From assembly GCA_029339195.1 (NCBI GenBank), contig JAPTJF010000516.1, positions 1 through 42,022 on the forward strand: a DNA stretch of 42,022 bases, read 5' to 3'. The notes below the pieces were generated by a model. The model did no database searches and was not told where the DNA came from. It saw only the letters and a list, made by a program, of their open reading frames with translations. The translations under genes were made by a program, and so were the position numbers. This stretch comes from Micractinium sp. NFX-FRZ. Lineage: Eukaryota > Chlorophyta > Trebouxiophyceae > Chlorellales > Chlorellaceae. Below are positions 38,436 through 42,022 of this stretch, one piece after another (within the stretch, counting starts at the first letter, position 1; each line of letters begins with the position of its first letter).

Positions 38436-38485
38436 GCCGCCGCCGCCGCCGCCGCCGCTGCCGCCAGCCAAAAAAAAAAAAAAAA
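38436..38485 (+). repeat. (CCG)n tract followed by A16
   Basis: Ten or so CCG/GCC units and a CTGCCGCCAGCC spacer lead into a run of 16 A at 38470-38485. It is the only long homopolymer A run in the window. Confidence 0.85.
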
Positions 38486-38604
38486 CTTGCGGTCGAAATT
38501 TGCCCGCTTTTGGCGCCGTGCAGCGCGCTGGCGTGGCTGCTGCGGCTGCTCTTCCCGCATGTGCCGTCCAGCCTGGAATCCAGGGCGACAGGCGGTCACC
38601 CACC

Positions 38605-38781
38605 TCATTTGAACGTCTTGCTGGTGCCTGCCGCCGCCCGCCTTTCACGCTTCGCGTCGGAGGCTGCCTTGTTGGCCGCTGCCACCTCCGGGTTCGCCTT
38701 CGCCTTGTTCTCCTTGGCCTTGAGCTTCTTGGCGGCCGCCTTCTCGCCCGAGGACTTTGCTATCTCTTTCTTGGGGGGCAT
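38605..38781 (-). CDS. Small Lys/Ala-rich basic protein, 58 aa, unknown function
   Basis: A single exon runs from the ATG at 38781 to TGA at 38605. The protein begins MPPKKEIAKSSGEKAAAKKL and is about one third Lys and Arg, with many Ala and almost no hydrophobic residues. It ends RERRAAAGTSKTFK. Such sequence suggests an extended or helical nucleic-acid-binding protein, a ribosome- or nucleolus-associated peptide. The start resembles the lysine-rich leader of some small ribosomal proteins, but the body matches none that I know. The same frame is open upstream to an ATG at 39087, which would add 102 residues. The added part is Cys/Gly-rich, unlike the rest and probably leader, so I prefer 38781. 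Codon use fits the neighbours. It stands alone with no close partner gene. Confidence 0.55.
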   Translation of the reverse strand: MPPKKEIAKSSGEKAAAKKLKAKENKAKANPEVAAANKAASDAKRERRAAAGTSKTFK

Positions 38782-40146
38782 TGTGAACAAGCAAGCAGAA
38801 GATATGTCCAGTAGATATTTAGTTGGTGGACTGTGCCCGCACCGCCAAGAAGTGCATTTGCCTGCCGCGGGGTCGAAGCACCGGATGTTTCCCGCACCGG
38901 AGTAACACCCACCACTGCAATGCTTTGTCAAGTTTGGCTTATCGAGTATGCTGCCGACGGTCAGTGGGCCGCAGCCGCCGCCGCAGGCGCCGCCATCTCC
39001 GCGGTTGCCGCCGCAGAGGGCAGGAGGGGCGTCGCGCTGCATGCAACTGATGGACATGCCTGCCGTGTGCAACTGCTGGAAATACATGAGGCAGGGCGGG
39101 CAGGATGAAGGAGCGGCAGGACATGGAGGGCAGATTCAGGATTGCGGGGAGGGCAGGGCAGGCGGGTTGAGGCATGCCCGCCCGCCCGCCCGCCCTGCGG
39201 GCAGGGGAGTTGCGGCAGCAGGGCGATGTAGCGAGACAAGGGCTTGCGGGCAGACGCAGTGCGTGAGAGGCAGACGAGCAGGCCGCCAGGGCGCCACGCC
39301 CCCTCAAATTGGGGTGCCAGACGGCGGCGGCATGAGCGCCATGAACTCTTGTCGCTACTCGGCACCGCAATGCACAGGGGAGGCACCCTCGCTTGCCGCT
39401 TTGCTCGCCTCACTGTCCTGGCAGTGAGCATCATTGTGCGAAGGGATCGACGGATTACAGTCGTCGTACAGTGCTGTGCGTCGAATCTCACTCATGGCGA
39501 CGAATGAACAGAGGTTGCCAAGGAGCGCAGTGATGCATGCCATAGAAGGTATGTGAGTGCGCAAATTCAGAGAGATGGGCAGAGGAGCAGAGGTGCACTC
39601 AGTGTTATGGGTGGTCAGCTGGGTGAGGTCAAGGGGTCCAGAAAGAAAGGTGGAGTGAGATGTGACAGGTCGGGGGTCAGGTGCCAGTAGTTGTGGCAGA
39701 TCAAGGGTACGAGATGGGTGAGGGAGGAGGATGCTGCTGATGGGATGAATGGTAGTGCTGGCAGCGCATTGTGCAGAGCATAAAGCAGGCGAGCAGCAGC
39801 ATGCATGGGAGGGTTGTGGCTGGCGTGCATTTGTGCGGGCACAGCACGCATGGGCAGACAAGAGCGAGTGTCACCTGCACCTATTTGGGTGGCGGTGGGG
39901 GGCGGGGACAGGTGGACCAGGACAGGGGAGTGGTGGAGAGGGAGGGGGTGGGCGGGGAGACGGGGACAGGGGAGCGGTGGAGGGGGCGGTTCCACCCGTG
40001 AGGAGGCAGGTTGCGGGGAGGGAGGGCGCATGGGGGGAGGGCGCAGGGAGGGCGCCCAGCGGGGGACGGCGACGGGGTGCAGGAGGAGGTGTTGGGTCAA
40101 AGGGGATTTAGGGGCGCTTGTGGGCGACGGAGAGGGGCCACACGTG
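38782..40146. other. Intergenic region with dispersed repeat copy 2
   Basis: It holds the promoter side of the 58-aa gene (38782 to about 39200) and the 3' flank of the extracellular-protein gene. A minus-strand TGTAA (TTACA at 39455-39459) is a possible but distant end for the latter. A (CCCG)n run lies at 39177-39196. Dispersed repeat copy 2 is at 39757-39905, and G-rich DNA continues to about 40130. No supported gene. Confidence 0.45.
39757..39905 (+). repeat. Dispersed repeat, copy 2
   Basis: It matches 36951-37095 block by block in the same orientation, with substitutions and small indels. The clearest shared piece is GAGCGAGTGTCACCTGnnCC followed by TATTTGGGTGGCGGTGG. Confidence 0.75.
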
Positions 40147-42022
40147 TTAGGCTGTCGTGAAGGACAAGTCGAGCTGGTAGAACGAAGCCACGTGAAATGC
40201 GCCATCCACAGTATCCATGCTGAGAGTGAAGGTGTGGACAGTTCCTGCCTCCAGCCGCCGCGGCCAAGTGCCTGGGCAGGGACAGGGGGGGCAGGAGGCG
40301 GAGGGGTGGGGGATGAGTGCCTGGAGTGATGCAGGCGCACAGCCCACGCAGCCCGCACAGCACGGCAGCACAACGGACCTCCAGATGCCTGCCTTGGCAG
40401 CGGTAGGCAGTGCCCGGCTTGTGGCTGCCTCGGCGACATACAGTTGCGGCTAAGCGTGTCCATACTGCAGCGCATCCCCACATTCCGCCTTGCAGCAGCA
40501 GCAGCAGCATCTCACTGCCAGCGCAGCACCCAGCGGCAGCAGCCAAGGTCGCACGCTACCAGTGCGCGTGCAACCACTCGCTCGCAGCACAGCGCTCGAC
40601 CACACGCCCGCCTGGGTAGTGGGCGGCAGCAGCAGCAGCAGCCTGGGCAGAAGCGCACTCGTATGCATTCTCACCGGTGCGTGTGAAGGTCACTGGCGCG
40701 TCGGTGCACCCCTTGCCTCCGCCCGACGCCGCGGCGTTGCCCACTTGCGTGCCGTCAAAGGTGAGCACCATCTTGTCATATCCAGCATCTTGAGCCTCTC
40801 CCATCCCAGAGAGCGTGAAGTCAAACCAGGTGGCGGCGCTGCCAACAGTGATGGATGCAGTGGCGGTGCCAGTTTGCCTGTTGCCGTTTGACCCGCCGCA
40901 GTTGGCGCTCTTCTCCACGTTGAAGCGGATGCGCGCGTTGGCGTTGCTTACCACCCAGGGATTGGCCCCGAGCAGCCCCGCATAGCTCGAGCTCCACACC
41001 AGTCCAGACCCGACAAAAATGTTTTGGCAGGACCCGGCATTGCAGTTCTGTGTGGACGTGCACGCGGTTGAACAGGAGCCACAGGCGGTGCGGTCGGTCA
41101 ACAGGTTCTGCGCACGAGGAGGAAGGGGGCAAGCAGCTGGGTTGGAGGGTTCAGGGGGAGACTCTTCGGAAGTCTGCACACGCCGGCGTGGGGGCTGCGG
41201 ATGTGAGGGCTTCACAAGCAACAACAAGGACGCAGGCCTCACACTTCCACACCTCGGCCGCCCTACCCTGGGGAACCCGTGCCATGCTACAAGTGAGCGC
41301 TACCAGGCAACCCTCTCCTCCCCTCCCCTCCCTGTCCTTGTGCGAAGGCGCAAATGGATGCAGACATTACTGCGCACCTTGCAGGTTGCGCCACAGCAGG
41401 TGGTGCCAGATGGGCATGCGGCATTGCAAGGCGGCGGCGGGGGCAGAGGCGGGCTTGGTCGCGGTGGCGAGGGGCTGGGGGGAGGAGGCCTGGGGAGTGG
41501 TGGCGGGGGGCTGGGGGGAGGTGGGCTGGGAGGCGGGGGAGAGGGGCTGGGCGGCGGTGGGCTGGGAGGCGGGGGAGAGGGGCTGGGAGGTGGAGGGCTG
41601 GGAGGCGGTGGTGAGGGGCTGGGGGGAGGAGGTCTGGGTGGCGGTGGGGATGGGCTGGGCGGAGGAGGGCTGGGTGGCGGTGGGGATGGGCTTGGCGGCG
41701 GTGGGCTGGGAGGCGGGGGAGAGGGGCTGGGAGGTGGAGGGCTGGGCGGAGGAGGGGAAGGGCTTGGCGGCGGTGGGCTGGGAGGCGGGGGAGAGGGGCT
41801 GGGGGGAGGAGGGCTGGGAGGCGGGGGAGAGGGGCTGGGAGGTGGAGGGCTGGGCGGAGGCGGAGAGGGGCTGGGGGGAGGAGGGCTTGGTGGCGGTGGG
41901 GATGGGCTGGGAGGTGGAGGGCTGGGGGGAGGAGGGGAAGGGCTTGGCGGCGGTGGGCTGGGAGGCGGGGGAGAGGGGCTGGGTGGTGGAGGGCTGGGCG
42001 GAGGCGGAGAGGGGCTGGGGGG
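40147..42022 (-). CDS. Hydroxyproline-rich extracellular protein (SPPPP repeats plus Cys-rich and beta-sandwich-like domains), 3' part only
   Basis: The last three exons are visible: 41378 to beyond 42022, 40675-41107 and 40147-40271, all GT-AG and in phase. The 5' end is outside the window. The first part is at least 190 residues of Pro with Ser at regular spacing (PSPSPPPPSPPPP type), the hallmark of hydroxyproline-rich glycoproteins of green algal cell walls and of pherophorin-like proteins. Next is a Cys-rich module: CNAACPSGTTCCGATCKNLL, then TDRTACGSCSTACTSTQNCN and AGSCQ. This CCGxxC...DRxxCGxC pattern is common in secreted algal and bacterial proteins. Residues after it (NIFVGSGLVWSS onward, about 180) alternate in a beta-rich way (GYDKMVLTFDGTQV; HTFTLSMDTVDG) and end SFYQLDLSFTTA. 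I do not recognise that domain by name. It would be secreted and O-glycosylated; the signal peptide is not in view. Confidence 0.8.
41430..42022 (-). repeat. Imperfect tandem repeat encoding the SPPPP region
   Basis: On the plus strand, GGGCTGGGAGGCGGGGGAGA and close variants recur every 15-39 bases to the window end. The larger period contains GGGGCTGGGAGGTGGAGGGC. Variation is mostly at third codon positions, so the Pro/Ser pattern is kept by selection. Confidence 0.9.

Larger units (their letters stand above)
36127..38604. other. Intergenic region with 3' UTR of PYD1 and repeated DNA
   Basis: TGTAA at 36587-36591 (461 bases past the PYD1 stop) probably ends that transcript. Beyond it the plus strand is very G-rich (about 37060-37450) and keeps long open frames that have no family features. 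The stretch 36951-37095 is one copy of a dispersed repeat. Around 38430-38485 a (CCG)n tract runs into a run of 16 A. I see no supported gene on either strand here. Confidence 0.45.

Noticed and set aside
38470..38485. The A16 run as the tail of a retrocopy
   Set aside because: No processed-gene sequence lies on the plus strand before it, and the neighbouring small gene is on the other strand. It is more likely part of the (CCG)n/A microsatellite.
38782..39087. A 102-residue N-terminal extension of the 58-aa protein
   Set aside because: The extension is in frame but Cys/Gly-rich and unlike the Lys/Ala-rich body, and the ATG at 38781 has a plausible context. It is probably leader.
1..42022. 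tRNA, rRNA, bacterial operons, prophage or integrated virus genes
   Set aside because: I looked for cloverleaf-like stems, rRNA signatures, Shine-Dalgarno-led gene strings and viral hallmark proteins and found none. The only recombinase is in a multi-intron gene.

Overview
The window looks like nuclear DNA of a unicellular green alga, most likely a trebouxiophyte of the Chlorella type. It is GC-rich. Every sizeable gene is cut by many short introns with GTGnGn or GTGAGn donors and C/T-rich GCAG acceptors, and two introns appear to be GC-AG. TGTAA, the chlorophyte polyadenylation signal, follows several genes. The gene set is plant-type: a PYD1-like dihydropyrimidine dehydrogenase with a presumed transit peptide, a DET3-like V-ATPase subunit C, and an SPPPP-rich extracellular protein. 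All exon models below were built by hand from splice sites, reading phase and protein-family continuity. No transcript data were available.

Layout. 1225-2346 (+): small secreted protein of unknown function, 4 exons. 3335-8744 (-): saccharopine-dehydrogenase-like oxidoreductase, 13 exons. 9106-15106 (-): a 712-residue tyrosine recombinase in 12 exons that keeps the whole catalytic set. 15952-18695 (+): V-ATPase subunit C. 19133-21848 (-): CW-type zinc-finger protein with a Gln/Ala-rich tail. 22605-25019 (+): PITH-domain protein. 25020-28016: long gene-poor stretch with a diverged copy of the PITH gene end and an unusual purine-rich segment. 28017-30648 (+): MOSC-domain amidoxime-reducing component (mARC). 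31121-36126 (+): dihydropyrimidine dehydrogenase. 36127-40146: mostly non-coding, with a two-copy dispersed repeat and one 58-residue basic protein. 40147 to the window end (-): 3' part of a hydroxyproline-rich extracellular protein.

Most striking pattern. In six of the eight genes with visible introns, the introns carry one to five decayed direct copies of the neighbouring exon edge, each including the splice site and about 20-80 bases of coding sequence. The copies lie next to the real exon in the same orientation. They are frameshifted, shortened or lack a usable partner splice site, so they read as by-products of local tandem duplication across exon/intron borders rather than as alternative exons. 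This could be a way these introns grow, or a source of new exons.

Functional links are few, as expected in a eukaryote. mARC and the pyrimidine-degrading dihydropyrimidine dehydrogenase sit head-to-tail 472 bases apart and both act on nucleobase-like substrates. The recombinase and V-ATPase genes share a divergent promoter region, as do the CW and PITH genes. The V-ATPase and CW genes converge with adjacent polyadenylation signals.
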